Assembly: GCF_001591605.1 (NCBI RefSeq)
Contig: NZ_BCVF01000002.1
Coordinates: forward strand, 62,001 to 126,000
Reading direction: 5' to 3'
DNA: 64,000 bases
DNA from: Bacillus badius NBRC 15713
Lineage (GTDB): Bacteria; Bacillota; Bacilli; Bacillales; Domibacillaceae
How positions within the stretch are numbered: the first letter of the stretch is position 1; each line of letters begins with the position of its first letter. Under the pieces are notes generated by a model. That model did not search any database, was not told where the DNA came from, and was given only the letters and a program-made list of their open reading frames with translations. Of this stretch, positions 25,735 to 33,797 are shown in pieces. Both the position numbers and the translations under genes were made by a program.

Positions 25735-26751
25735 ATGAAAGCTATTGTGTTACGAAAAACAGGCGGACCCGAACAGCTCTCATACGAAGAGGTGAATACT
25801 CCAGTACCTGGGAAGAATGAAGTGCTCGTGCGGCTGAAATATGCCGCGCTTAATCGAAGAGATGTGTGGATTACTTATGGAAAGTATCCGGGCATGACAC
25901 TGCCTTCTATCCTTGGGGCTGATGGAGCGGGAGAAGTGTCCGCTGTGGGAGAAGGCGTGAAAGCTATGGACATTGGAACAGAAGTCTTGATTAATCCCTC
26001 TTTAAATTGGGGAGTGGAAGAGGCTTTTAATGGACCAAGCTATTCCATTCTTGGAATGCCTTCAAATGGCACGTATGCCCAATACATCGTTGTGCCTGCT
26101 GAAAACGTTTATGTAAAGCCGCCTTATCTTTCTTTAGAGGAAGCAGCCGCCCTTCCTTTATCTGCCTTAACTGCTTACCGGGCATTGATCACAAGGGGCA
26201 ATGTGAAGAAAGGAGAAAATGTGCTGATTCCAGGGATTGGCAGCGGAGTGGCGCTGTTTGCCTTGCAAATCGCGGTTGCCGCCGGGGCTCGTGTATTTGT
26301 TACTTCAAGTAGTGAAGAAAAGCTTGAAAGAGCGAAAAAACTCGGCGCAGCCGGCGGCACAAATTATCGTTCAGATACTTACATCAAGGAGTTGAAATCT
26401 CAAATGGGAGGAGCAGACCTTGCGATTGATGGCGTAGGCGGCCAAACGTTTAATGACCTGATTCAATTGGCGAAGCCGGGCGGAAGGATCGTCAGTTTTG
26501 GAGCAACCGCTGGGCCTGTGCCTGACTTTGTGCTTCCGCGGCTCTTTTTCAAGCATTTGAATGTAATGGGAACAACCATGGGAAGTCCCCGGGATTTTGA
26601 ACAGATGCTTCAATTCTTTGAACAGCATCGCATCCGGCCGGTCGTTGATCGGGTTTTTTCATTAGAAGAGGCGGTCCAGGCGCAAGTATATATGGAAAAA
26701 GGCCGTCAATTTGGAAAGATTGTATTAGAAATACCAGATAGCGGCGCATGA
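25735..26751 (+). CDS. Zinc-type medium-chain alcohol dehydrogenase / quinone oxidoreductase-like protein (YogA-like)
   Basis: 338 residues of the MDR superfamily. The GroES-like catalytic half has LGADGAGEVSAVGEGV. The nucleotide-binding half has the sequence VLIPGIGSGVALFALQIA in place of the usual GGxGGVG. DGVGGQTFNDL follows. The structural-zinc cysteines are absent, so it belongs with quinone oxidoreductase/YogA-type members that use NADPH. The substrate is unknown. The ATG at 25735 is nine bases into a longer GTG-started frame and has an AAGGGG site. Confidence 0.8.
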   Translation: MKAIVLRKTGGPEQLSYEEVNTPVPGKNEVLVRLKYAALNRRDVWITYGKYPGMTLPSILGADGAGEVSAVGEGVKAMDIGTEVLINPSLNWGVEEAFNGPSYSILGMPSNGTYAQYIVVPAENVYVKPPYLSLEEAAALPLSALTAYRALITRGNVKKGENVLIPGIGSGVALFALQIAVAAGARVFVTSSSEEKLERAKKLGAAGGTNYRSDTYIKELKSQMGGADLAIDGVGGQTFNDLIQLAKPGGRIVSFGATAGPVPDFVLPRLFFKHLNVMGTTMGSPRDFEQMLQFFEQHRIRPVVDRVFSLEEAVQAQVYMEKGRQFGKIVLEIPDSGA

Positions 26752-26848
26752 ATCAGTTAAATGATCATTGGGTTTTGCTCCTTATATTATTTTGCGATAC
26801 ACTGAATGAAGATAAATCGCTGGACTATAGAGGAGGAGACGAAGGAAG

Positions 26849-28114
26849 TTGGAGAAAAGAATCCCGATTACGGTTGCTGAAGCTGTCAAAAAGGTGATGG
26901 AGGCAGCAGGAGCCGGAACAAAAGAAACAATACATATCGATCAGGCGTATGGGCGAAGGCTGGCAGAGGATGTGGTGGCTAAACATCCTGTCCCTCCCTT
27001 TAACCGTTCTCCGTATGATGGGTTTGCCATTAGAGCCAGGGACTCTGAAACAGCTTCAAGAGATCATCCCCTGACATTCCGGGTCATTGGGGAGATTGGT
27101 GCCGGAGAGGTCTTTTCAGGGGAAGTGAAGGAGCGGGAAGCGGTAAGAATCATGACAGGTGCGCAAGTTCCCGAGTCTTGTGATGCGGTGGTGATGTTTG
27201 AATTGACGGCTGAGCATTCAGATGGACCTGCCCAGTATATTACGATTAAGCGTCCGTTTATGCCTGGAGATCACATTTCTTTTGCCGGTGAGGATACACC
27301 GGAAGGCAAAGTGCTCGTTTCAAAAGGCGAGTATATTAACCCTGGGGTCATGGCGCTTTTGGCCACGTTCGGCTACAGTACGGTGGAGGTGGCTGAAAAA
27401 CCGGTTATTGGCGTGTTTGCCACAGGATCAGAGCTGCTTGATGTGCATGAAGAATTACAGCCTGGGAAAATTCGCAACAGCAATGCCCATATGATTCTTG
27501 CGCAAATTGAAAGAGCAGGTGCTGCTCCACTTTATTTCGGCAAGCTCCCTGATCAATTTGACCTTTGCCTGTCTGCTATTCAGGAAGCCTTGCAAAAAGT
27601 AGATTTGCTTATTACAACAGGCGGCGTCTCGGTAGGCGACTTTGATTTGCTTCCGGATATCTATAAAGAGATCGGTGCTGAAGTATTATTTAATAAAGTA
27701 GCGATGCGTCCGGGAAGCGTGACGACCGTTGCTGAGACGAATAACAAGGTATTGTTCGGCTTGTCAGGAAACCCGTCTGCTTGTTACGTCGGCTTTGAGC
27801 TATTTGTCCGTCCTGTTATATTGCACCAATCATTTTCCGAAAAGCCTCATCTGAAAAAAGTGAAGGCGGAGCTCGCAGGAGACTTTTTAAAGCCCAATCC
27901 GTTTACGCGCTTTATTAGAAGCTCTCTCCGGATAGAGGATGGTGTGTTGCAGGCTGATCCAAGCGGATTCAATAAATCCAATGCTGTGGCGGTTCTTGCT
28001 TATACAGATGCGTTAACCATGTTGCCCGGCGGAACGAGAGGCTTCCAAAAAGGGGATCAGGTGGATGTCCTGCTGCTCGATTCGCCTGAGGGCAGTGAAT
28101 GGCCTTGGGAGTGA
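26849..28114 (+). CDS. moeA: Molybdopterin molybdenumtransferase MoeA
   Basis: 421 residues with a TTG start and an AGGAGGAG site upstream. Recognisable blocks are PPFNRSPYDGFAIRA, IMTGAQVP, GVFATGSELL, RNSNAHM, ITTGGVSVGDFD and LSGNPSACYVGFELFV. MoeA inserts molybdate into adenylylated molybdopterin. All catalytic blocks are intact. It overlaps mobB by 16 bases, indicating coupled translation. It opens the molybdenum-cofactor region. Confidence 0.93.
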   Translation: MEKRIPITVAEAVKKVMEAAGAGTKETIHIDQAYGRRLAEDVVAKHPVPPFNRSPYDGFAIRARDSETASRDHPLTFRVIGEIGAGEVFSGEVKEREAVRIMTGAQVPESCDAVVMFELTAEHSDGPAQYITIKRPFMPGDHISFAGEDTPEGKVLVSKGEYINPGVMALLATFGYSTVEVAEKPVIGVFATGSELLDVHEELQPGKIRNSNAHMILAQIERAGAAPLYFGKLPDQFDLCLSAIQEALQKVDLLITTGGVSVGDFDLLPDIYKEIGAEVLFNKVAMRPGSVTTVAETNNKVLFGLSGNPSACYVGFELFVRPVILHQSFSEKPHLKKVKAELAGDFLKPNPFTRFIRSSLRIEDGVLQADPSGFNKSNAVAVLAYTDALTMLPGGTRGFQKGDQVDVLLLDSPEGSEWPWE

Positions 28115-28632
28115 AAAAACCCGTTCTTCAAATTGTCGGTTTCCAAAACAGCGGAAAGACTACGTTAATGACAAAGCTGATCAAAAAGACTGGCGAGCAC
28201 GGCTGGACTGCTGCTGCCTTGAAACATCATGGTCACGGCGGACTGCCCTTACTCTTAGAGGGTCAAAAAGACAGCGGAAAATACCGGCAGGCGGGCGCGC
28301 TTGCAACGGGTGTAGAAGGCGGAGGCAGGCTTCAGATTACTGTTGCCAAGGATAATTGGAAGCTGGAGGAAATCGTTGAACTATATGGGCACTTTCCTGT
28401 TGACCTGCTGCTCGTTGAAGGGTATAAGCAGGCTCAGTATCCGAAAATCGTGTTAATTAAAGGAGAACAAGAACTTGACTTGCTTGATGAGCTGACACAT
28501 ATCCAAGCAGTCATCAGCTGGGAACCCCTCTCGATAAAGCCGTCCGCCTTCCCTGTTTTTTTGCTTTCCGAAGAAGCAGCCTATCTTCAGTGGTTCGTTT
28601 ATTATATGAAGCGCTGTTTGCTGACTGACTGA
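28099..28632 (+). CDS. mobB: Molybdopterin-guanine dinucleotide biosynthesis protein MobB
   Basis: 177 residues. The P-loop is GFQNSGKTTLM, followed by ALKHHGHGG and LLLVEGYK, the standard MobB GTP-binding blocks. MobB assists MobA in attaching GMP to the molybdenum cofactor. The start overlaps the moeA end. Confidence 0.92.
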   Translation: MALGVKKPVLQIVGFQNSGKTTLMTKLIKKTGEHGWTAAALKHHGHGGLPLLLEGQKDSGKYRQAGALATGVEGGGRLQITVAKDNWKLEEIVELYGHFPVDLLLVEGYKQAQYPKIVLIKGEQELDLLDELTHIQAVISWEPLSIKPSAFPVFLLSEEAAYLQWFVYYMKRCLLTD

Positions 28633-28666
28633 GAAAGAAGAGGCTAATGCGGGCTTATCCGTATGG

Positions 28667-28807
28667 TATGATAATAGACATCTAGATAGAAGGCGCGGAA
28701 TAAAAAAGCGCAGAAGGTGGCTATGCAGTCCTCATCATCAAGGGCAGGGTGTTCTGTTTGTTTTTAAACTTAAAACGATTAGTCCCGCGCCAGAAAGGAA
28801 GAGAGAA
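28667..28807 (+). promoter_or_regulatory. Extended -10 and structured 5-prime leader of moeB
   Basis: TGGTATGAT (extended -10, 28664-28672) precedes a leader in which GGCGCGG (28692-28698) is complementary to CCGCGCC (28785-28791). It would enclose 86 bases and end just before the AAGGAAG ribosome-binding site (28795-28801). An internal GCGC (28708-28711) offers an alternative partner. It does not match the molybdenum-cofactor, TPP, SAM or cobalamin riboswitch patterns I know. A cis-acting RNA switch is a hypothesis. Confidence 0.35.
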
Positions 28808-29830
28808 ATGCAAGGACGCTATTCAAGACAGGAGCTTTTCTCGCCTGTCGGCAAAAAGGGGCAAAAAAAATTGCAGGAAAAACATGTGCTCCTTATTGGC
28901 GCAGGAGCCTTGGGTACCGGAAATGCTGAAGCATTGGTCCGCGCAGGAGTTGGACGTTTAACGATTATTGATCGCGACTATGTAGAAGAAAGCAACTTGC
29001 AGCGTCAACAGCTGTACAGCGAGGAGGATGCCAGGCTGGCTATCCCAAAAGCGGTCGCTGCGAAGCGAAGGCTGACAGCGATTAACTCGGCGGTTCGCAT
29101 CCATGCCGAAGTGATAGATGCTTCTTATGCAGAATTACTGGAGTGGGCAAAAGAGGCAGACTTAATTATTGATGCGACTGATAACTATGAAACAAGGCTG
29201 ATGATCAATGACGTTGCCCACCAATTGGGAGTTCCGTGGATTTACGGGGCTTGCACCGGCAGCCATGGAATGGTTTTCGTCGTTCTTCCCGGACAAACTC
29301 CATGTCTTCGCTGTTTATGGGAAAAAGGGGCTGTTGGCAGCGGACATACATGCGACACAGCAGGTATTATTAGTCCTGCAGCCACTCATGTTATTTCTTA
29401 CCAGGTCACCGAAGCAATGAAAATATTAGTAGAAGACTGGCAGGCGTTAAACGGCAGGCTCATTATGTTTGACCTTTGGAAAAATATGCATAAAGAAATC
29501 AATGTCGGCAAAGTGAAGAGAAGCACATGCCCAACATGCGGCGAATCGCCTGTTTACCCGCACTTATCCAGTGAGAATTTAACCAAAACAGCGGTGCTGT
29601 GCGGAAGGGACACTGTGCAAATTCGCCCTGCCAAACCGGGGGAAGTCAATCTTCCTGCGCTGGAGCAAACGTTTGCCCGGCAAGGTTACTCCGTCAAACG
29701 CAACCCTTATATGGTAACGATTCACTTCTCCCCTCATCGGCTAGTCGTGTTTTATGACGGCCGGGTACTTGTCCACGGAACAAACGACGAGGCAGAGGCA
29801 AAGAAATACTACGCCAGATTATTTGGCTAA
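28808..29830 (+). CDS. moeB: MoeB/ThiF-family adenylyltransferase, MoaD activation
   Basis: 340 residues. The ATP site is LIGAGALGTGNAEALVRAGVG, followed by IIDRDYVEESNLQRQ and DATDNYETR. A zinc site is formed by CLRCLW and CPTCGES cysteine pairs. It adenylates the C-terminal Gly of MoaD so that sulfur can be loaded. The last 75 residues form a small extra domain unlike rhodanese, as in several Bacillus MoeB proteins. It has its own leader (28667-28807). Its terminator appears to lie inside convergent moaC. Confidence 0.9.
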   Translation: MQGRYSRQELFSPVGKKGQKKLQEKHVLLIGAGALGTGNAEALVRAGVGRLTIIDRDYVEESNLQRQQLYSEEDARLAIPKAVAAKRRLTAINSAVRIHAEVIDASYAELLEWAKEADLIIDATDNYETRLMINDVAHQLGVPWIYGACTGSHGMVFVVLPGQTPCLRCLWEKGAVGSGHTCDTAGIISPAATHVISYQVTEAMKILVEDWQALNGRLIMFDLWKNMHKEINVGKVKRSTCPTCGESPVYPHLSSENLTKTAVLCGRDTVQIRPAKPGEVNLPALEQTFARQGYSVKRNPYMVTIHFSPHRLVVFYDGRVLVHGTNDEAEAKKYYARLFG

Positions 29831-29837
29831 GTCTCTT

Positions 29838-30332
29838 CTAACGGATGGGATCACTGCGGCGAAAATCGCCGTTTTTTCCGCCTGATTTTTCCACCAGGTA
29901 AGTGGGGCCAATGACCATGCCTTTATCAACAGCTTTGCACATATCGTAGACTGTTAACGCACAAGCAGACGCAGCTGTCAAAGCCTCCATTTCAACGCCC
30001 GTGCTGCCTTTTGTTTTTACAGAAACGGTAATGACTAATCTGTAATCGGATGCTTCGCTTACCCAGTCAAAAGCAATGTCCACGCCGCTGATGGGGATAG
30101 GGTGGCACATGGGAATCAAAGCAGCGGTTTGTTTGGCAGCCATAATACCCGCTACTTGTGCAACGGCAAGCACGTCCCCTTTTTTGATCGACTGATCGTG
30201 GATTTGCTGATAAATGTGTTCATTGACGAGGACGCTTGTTTTGGCAACTGCTAAGCGGTGAGATTCCTTTTTCTCTGTGATATCCACCATTTGGGCTCTG
30301 CCCTGTTTATTGAAATGAGTAAATTCAGGCAT
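29838..30332 (-). CDS. moaC: Cyclic pyranopterin monophosphate synthase MoaC
   Basis: 164 residues. [40 protein letters not shown] and the [26 protein letters not shown] blocks contain the known catalytic His, Lys and Asp. It converts the MoaA product to cyclic pyranopterin monophosphate. It is the only molybdenum gene on the minus strand in this region, with only 7 bases between its stop and that of moeB. Confidence 0.93.
   Translation of the reverse strand: MPEFTHFNKQGRAQMVDITEKKESHRLAVAKTSVLVNEHIYQQIHDQSIKKGDVLAVAQVAGIMAAKQTAALIPMCHPIPISGVDIAFDWVSEASDYRLVITVSVKTKGSTGVEMEALTAASACALTVYDMCKAVDKGMVIGPTYLVEKSGGKNGDFRRSDPIR
29857..29877 (+). terminator. moeB terminator embedded in moaC coding sequence
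   Basis: CGGCGA (29857-29862), three A, TCGCCG (29866-29871) and six T form a plus-strand terminator starting 27 bases past the moeB stop. It lies within the C-terminal codons of convergent moaC. Confidence 0.7.
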
Positions 30333-30449
30333 ACAATCCCTCTTTTCATTCGTTATTTTTCTGTAAAGGAACTATTTGATTGTAACATGAGAGGAGAAAG
30401 AAACGGAATAAACGCCGTGTATGAATATTGAGCTTTGTAGGGGGAATAG

Positions 30450-30923
30450 ATGTTGGAACGATTATTTATTGTGACTGATCAGCCAATTTCTGTTGAAGAA
30501 GTAACAAAGAAGGTGGTACGCCCGGAGGCCGGAGCTGTTTCAAGCTTTATCGGAACGGTCAGGGAATACACGCGCGGCCGCCGGACTTTATCGCTGACAT
30601 ATGAAGCGTACCGATCTATGGCTGAAAAACAATTGGAAAAAATCGGTGAAGAAATCAGCCGGCAATGGCCAGATGCGAAAACGGCGATTACTCATCGCAC
30701 AGGACATTTGGCTATTTCTGAGATTGCGGTGGTCATCGCGGTATCAACACCGCACCGCAAAGATGCATTTTGGGCGAGTGAATACGCCATTGAGCGGATT
30801 AAGCAGATCGTTCCCATTTGGAAAAAAGAGCATTGGGAAGACGGAGAGCAATGGATTGGCAATCAATTAGAGACAGAAGTCTATCCGGAGGGAAAACCGA
30901 AAGGAGTAGAAAGTCATGATTAA
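30450..30923 (+). CDS. moaE: Molybdopterin synthase catalytic subunit MoaE
   Basis: 157 residues. GAVSSFIGTVREYTRGR, LTYEAYRSMA, HRTGHLAISE and KDAFWASEYAIERIKQIVPIWKKE (active-site Lys residues) are diagnostic of MoaE. With thiocarboxylated MoaD it makes molybdopterin. It overlaps moaD by 8 bases and starts the moaE-moaD-mobA-moaA-moaB run. Confidence 0.93.
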   Translation: MLERLFIVTDQPISVEEVTKKVVRPEAGAVSSFIGTVREYTRGRRTLSLTYEAYRSMAEKQLEKIGEEISRQWPDAKTAITHRTGHLAISEIAVVIAVSTPHRKDAFWASEYAIERIKQIVPIWKKEHWEDGEQWIGNQLETEVYPEGKPKGVESHD

Positions 30924-31146
30924 TGTTCTTTGCTTTGCCCATCTGAAAGAGCAGATTGGAAAAGAGCAGCTGGAAGTGGCGCATGAGAAATTGACTGTGA
31001 AGCAGCTGCTAAACGAGCTTCAAGAGAAATATGCTATTCAGACAGATGCTTTAATTGTTGCTGTCAATGAAGAATATGCGGACCCGGAAGATCTGATCCA
31101 GTCTGGAGATACGGTAGCGCTCATTCCGCCTGTAAGCGGCGGATAA
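30916..31146 (+). CDS. moaD: Molybdopterin synthase sulfur carrier subunit MoaD
   Basis: 76 residues with a ubiquitin-like beta-grasp fold, ending PPVSGG. The C-terminal Gly-Gly accepts AMP from MoeB and then sulfur. Translation is coupled to moaE by overlap. Confidence 0.93.
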   Translation: MINVLCFAHLKEQIGKEQLEVAHEKLTVKQLLNELQEKYAIQTDALIVAVNEEYADPEDLIQSGDTVALIPPVSGG

Positions 31147-31153
31147 GGAAGCG

Positions 31154-31759
31154 ATGACGAAGAAGAAACAGCTGGCAGGTGTGATATTGGCTGGCGGTGA
31201 ATCAAGAAGATTTGGCGAGCCAAAAGCTTTTGTGCAGTATAAAGGCCGGCGCTTTTACGAGTATTCCTTAGAGGCGCTTGCTCCATTTGCGGAGAGAACG
31301 GTTATTATCAGTCACCCATCTCTGGTGAGCCGGTTCCGTTTGGAGCAGCCGGCAGCGGTCATAGAAGATTCCCCTCCTTTTCGCGGAAAAGGGCCGCTTG
31401 CCGGATTATATAGTGCAATGACACAGCTGGCCGCTGAGTGGTATATTGTCCTGCCGTGTGATATGCCTTTAATCAATGAACGTGTCATTGGTGTGCTAGT
31501 TGCTGCAGCCGAGGAGCCATACGATGCTGTTATCCCTTATATCGACGGCCGGGAACAGCCGCTTGCTGCTGTCTATCATCAGAGAGTTTTGCCGATTTTG
31601 GCGGCTCAGCTGACAAAAGGGAATTTTCGGATGACAGCTTTGCTTGATTGTATAAAGAAGCGGCGAGTCACAGAAGCAGATCTGCCATTCGCTGAACAAT
31701 GGTTTAAAAATATTAATACGAAGGATGCCTACCATCAATTGTTTGCAGACCGGTCATGA
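31154..31759 (+). CDS. mobA: Molybdenum cofactor guanylyltransferase MobA
   Basis: 201 residues. VILAGGESRRFGEPKAF is the nucleotide-binding signature, IVLPCDMPLI the metal-binding Asp motif, and YIDGREQPLAAVYH the product-site motif. It transfers GMP from GTP to the cofactor, so the host probably makes an MGD-type cofactor for nitrate reductase or formate dehydrogenase-like enzymes. It starts 8 bases after moaD. Confidence 0.9.
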   Translation: MTKKKQLAGVILAGGESRRFGEPKAFVQYKGRRFYEYSLEALAPFAERTVIISHPSLVSRFRLEQPAAVIEDSPPFRGKGPLAGLYSAMTQLAAEWYIVLPCDMPLINERVIGVLVAAAEEPYDAVIPYIDGREQPLAAVYHQRVLPILAAQLTKGNFRMTALLDCIKKRRVTEADLPFAEQWFKNINTKDAYHQLFADRS

Positions 31760-31816
31760 AATCCGTTTCAGTCATGGACAGCTGTGCAGCCCCGGCATCC
31801 AGAAAGGGGAAATAGA

Positions 31817-32827
31817 ATGGAACAAGTAAAAGATAAATTTGACAGACCGCTGAGAGACATTCGGATTTCCTTGACAGATCAGTGCAACTTCCGCTGTTCT
31901 TACTGTATGCCGGCTGAAATCTTTGGCGCGGATTATCCGTTTCTGCCGAAGGAAAAATATTTAACATTCGCGGAGATTGTTCGCATCGTTCAAGCAGCGG
32001 CGGAGCTTGGAGTGGAAAAAATCCGACTGACGGGGGGAGAGCCTCTGCTCCGGAAACATCTTTCTGAATTAGTTCATGACTTATATACAAAAACCAGCAT
32101 TAAGGATATTGCCTTAACGACGAATGGTGTGCTGCTTCCTAAGTATGCTACAGCATTAAAGGCGGCGGGCCTGCAGCGTGTAAATATTAGTATGGATGCA
32201 CTGGATGACCGGGTTTTCAAAGAAATGAACGGACGGGCTGTCGGCGTGAAAGCCGTATTAAAAGGAATTGAAGCAGCAAAGGCTGCCGGTCTTGGCATTA
32301 AAATAAATATGGTCGTTAAAAAGGGCATTAACGACCACCAAATTTTGCCGATGGCGGAGCATTTTAAAAAAGAGGGAATTCCTCTTCGCTTTATTGAATT
32401 TATGGATGTCGGCAGTACAAATGGCTGGCAGCTTTCATCTGTCGTATCCAAAAAAGAAATCATCCGGCTGATCAGCAGCCAGTTTCCTATTGAATCCGTG
32501 AAGGGCTCCTACTACGGTGAGGTGGCCAGCCGGTTTCAATATCAAGACGGGAGCGGAGAATTTGGAGTGATTTCTTCAGTGACAGAATCTTTTTGTTCTA
32601 CATGCACCCGGGCAAGAGTGTCGGCGGACGGAAAGCTGTATACATGCTTGTTTTCCGCTAAAGGCCATGATTTAAAGCCGGTGCTTCGGTCTTCTGATTC
32701 CATAAAAGAAGTCAAGGAGCATATTGCCGCTATTTGGAATCAAAGAATAGATCGTTATTCTGATGAGAGAACAGAAGAAACGGCAAAAAACCGCCCGAAA
32801 ATTGAAATGTCTTATATTGGCGGTTGA
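31817..32827 (+). CDS. moaA: GTP 3',8-cyclase MoaA (radical SAM)
   Basis: 336 residues from the ATG at 31817 (AAAGGGG site). The N-terminal CNFRCSYC carries the SAM-cluster cysteines (C23, C27, C30), followed by LTGGEPLLR. The C-terminal [18 protein letters not shown] carries the second [4Fe-4S] cluster, and the chain ends in Gly-Gly as required for activity. It catalyses the first step of molybdopterin synthesis from GTP. Confidence 0.95.
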   Translation: MEQVKDKFDRPLRDIRISLTDQCNFRCSYCMPAEIFGADYPFLPKEKYLTFAEIVRIVQAAAELGVEKIRLTGGEPLLRKHLSELVHDLYTKTSIKDIALTTNGVLLPKYATALKAAGLQRVNISMDALDDRVFKEMNGRAVGVKAVLKGIEAAKAAGLGIKINMVVKKGINDHQILPMAEHFKKEGIPLRFIEFMDVGSTNGWQLSSVVSKKEIIRLISSQFPIESVKGSYYGEVASRFQYQDGSGEFGVISSVTESFCSTCTRARVSADGKLYTCLFSAKGHDLKPVLRSSDSIKEVKEHIAAIWNQRIDRYSDERTEETAKNRPKIEMSYIGG

Positions 32828-32847
32828 AGAAAGGAAGTGAAGGGGAA

Positions 32848-33369
32848 GTGAAGGGGACACAAGTACATGCCCATAAAGGCCACGCTGCAAGGCGCGCGGT
32901 TTGCCAGGTGATTACAGTTAGCGATACAAGAGCAGAAGAAACAGATAAAAGCGGCAAGAAGATTAAAGAATCTTTGCTCAGTCATCAGCATGCGGTGGCT
33001 CGTTATCAAATCGTTCCTGATGAAAAGGGGGAAATTGTTCAAGCTGTTCAGCAAGGAATTAGCGATCCTGAAGTGGACGCTGTTATTGTGAACGGCGGTA
33101 CTGGCATAGCCAAGCGGGATGTTACCATTGAAGCGGTTATGCCGTTATTTGAGAAGGAGATTCCAGGTTTTGGCGAGCTGTTTCGCTATCTCAGTTATGC
33201 TGAAGATATTGGCACAGCTGCCCTCATGTCCCGAGCTGTGGCCGGTGTCGCCGGAAGGACAGTGATTTTCTCTCTTCCAGGTTCGACCGGAGCTGTAACG
33301 CTGGCAATGGAAAAACTCGTGCTGCCAGAAATAGGTCATATCGTAACAGAATTAAACAAAGACAGATAA
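32848..33369 (+). CDS. moaB: MoaB/MogA-family molybdopterin adenylyltransferase
   Basis: About 173 residues. VITVSDTRAEETDKSGK, IVNGGTGIAKRDVTIEAV and SLPGSTGAVTLAM define the MoaB/MogA family, which adenylates molybdopterin before metal insertion. I prefer the GTG at 32848 (AAGGGG just upstream). A TTG at 32824 overlapping the moaA stop lacks a site. It closes the moa operon and is followed by a strong terminator. Confidence 0.88.
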   Translation: MKGTQVHAHKGHAARRAVCQVITVSDTRAEETDKSGKKIKESLLSHQHAVARYQIVPDEKGEIVQAVQQGISDPEVDAVIVNGGTGIAKRDVTIEAVMPLFEKEIPGFGELFRYLSYAEDIGTAALMSRAVAGVAGRTVIFSLPGSTGAVTLAMEKLVLPEIGHIVTELNKDR

Positions 33370-33373
33370 AGTG

Positions 33374-33418
33374 AAAAAGCAAATGGACTCGCCTGAAATT
33401 GGTCCATTTGCTTTTTTG
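33374..33418 (+). terminator. Intrinsic terminator after the moa operon
   Basis: AAAAAGCAAATGGA pairs with TCCATTTGCTTTTT and is followed by T residues. Confidence 0.9.
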
Positions 33419-33444
33419 TTTACTTATGACAAGAAGGTGAATAG

Positions 33445-33567
33445 ATGGCCGGATTATTGGATGCAAATCATGAGGGACAGAAAGCTGCTATGAGTGATCC
33501 CTTTATATATTCTTATATCTTTTTTCTTGAAAGGGCAGTAGTTCATGTTGACTTTTTGGGTATTTAG
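33445..33567 (+). CDS. Possible 40-residue small protein
   Basis: ATG at 33445 has AGAAGGTG upstream. The peptide (MAGLLDANHEGQKAAMSDPF then a hydrophobic IYSYIFFLERAVVHVDFLGI) is not recognised. It may be a real small protein or chance. Confidence 0.25.
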   Translation: MAGLLDANHEGQKAAMSDPFIYSYIFFLERAVVHVDFLGI

Positions 33568-33599
33568 AACTATTATTGTTGTGTGTAGATACTAGGCTA

Positions 33600-33728
33600 T
33601 TCAGTGAATAATTATAAACTTCATATTGTTACTTTAACATGAAAGCGATGAAAAGTCCTTTGAATAAGGGCACTTGAATGACTTGGAGCGACTAGTGTAA
33701 CCGACTCTTTACTTGAGTCGGTTTTTTA
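33600..33728 (+). promoter_or_regulatory. Terminated leader upstream of the GGDEF-EAL gene
   Basis: ACCGACTC (33700-33707) and GAGTCGGT (33715-33722) plus a T-run form a clean terminator that ends 70 bases before the next start codon. The upstream segment 33620-33700 contains paired motifs (TTAC at about 33629, GTAA at about 33697). It could be a riboswitch, an attenuator or a stand-alone small RNA. It does not match the c-di-GMP-I or -II aptamers I know. Confidence 0.35.
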
Positions 33729-33797
33729 TAAATGGGTTCCATCCTGCCTAATAAAGCCGCACGATGCAAAAGAAATATAAAGAAGAGAGAGAAAAGT

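Noticed and set aside
33600-33728. c-di-GMP riboswitch upstream of the GGDEF-EAL gene
   Set aside because: The conserved aptamer cores of classes I and II could not be found; kept only as an unassigned leader.
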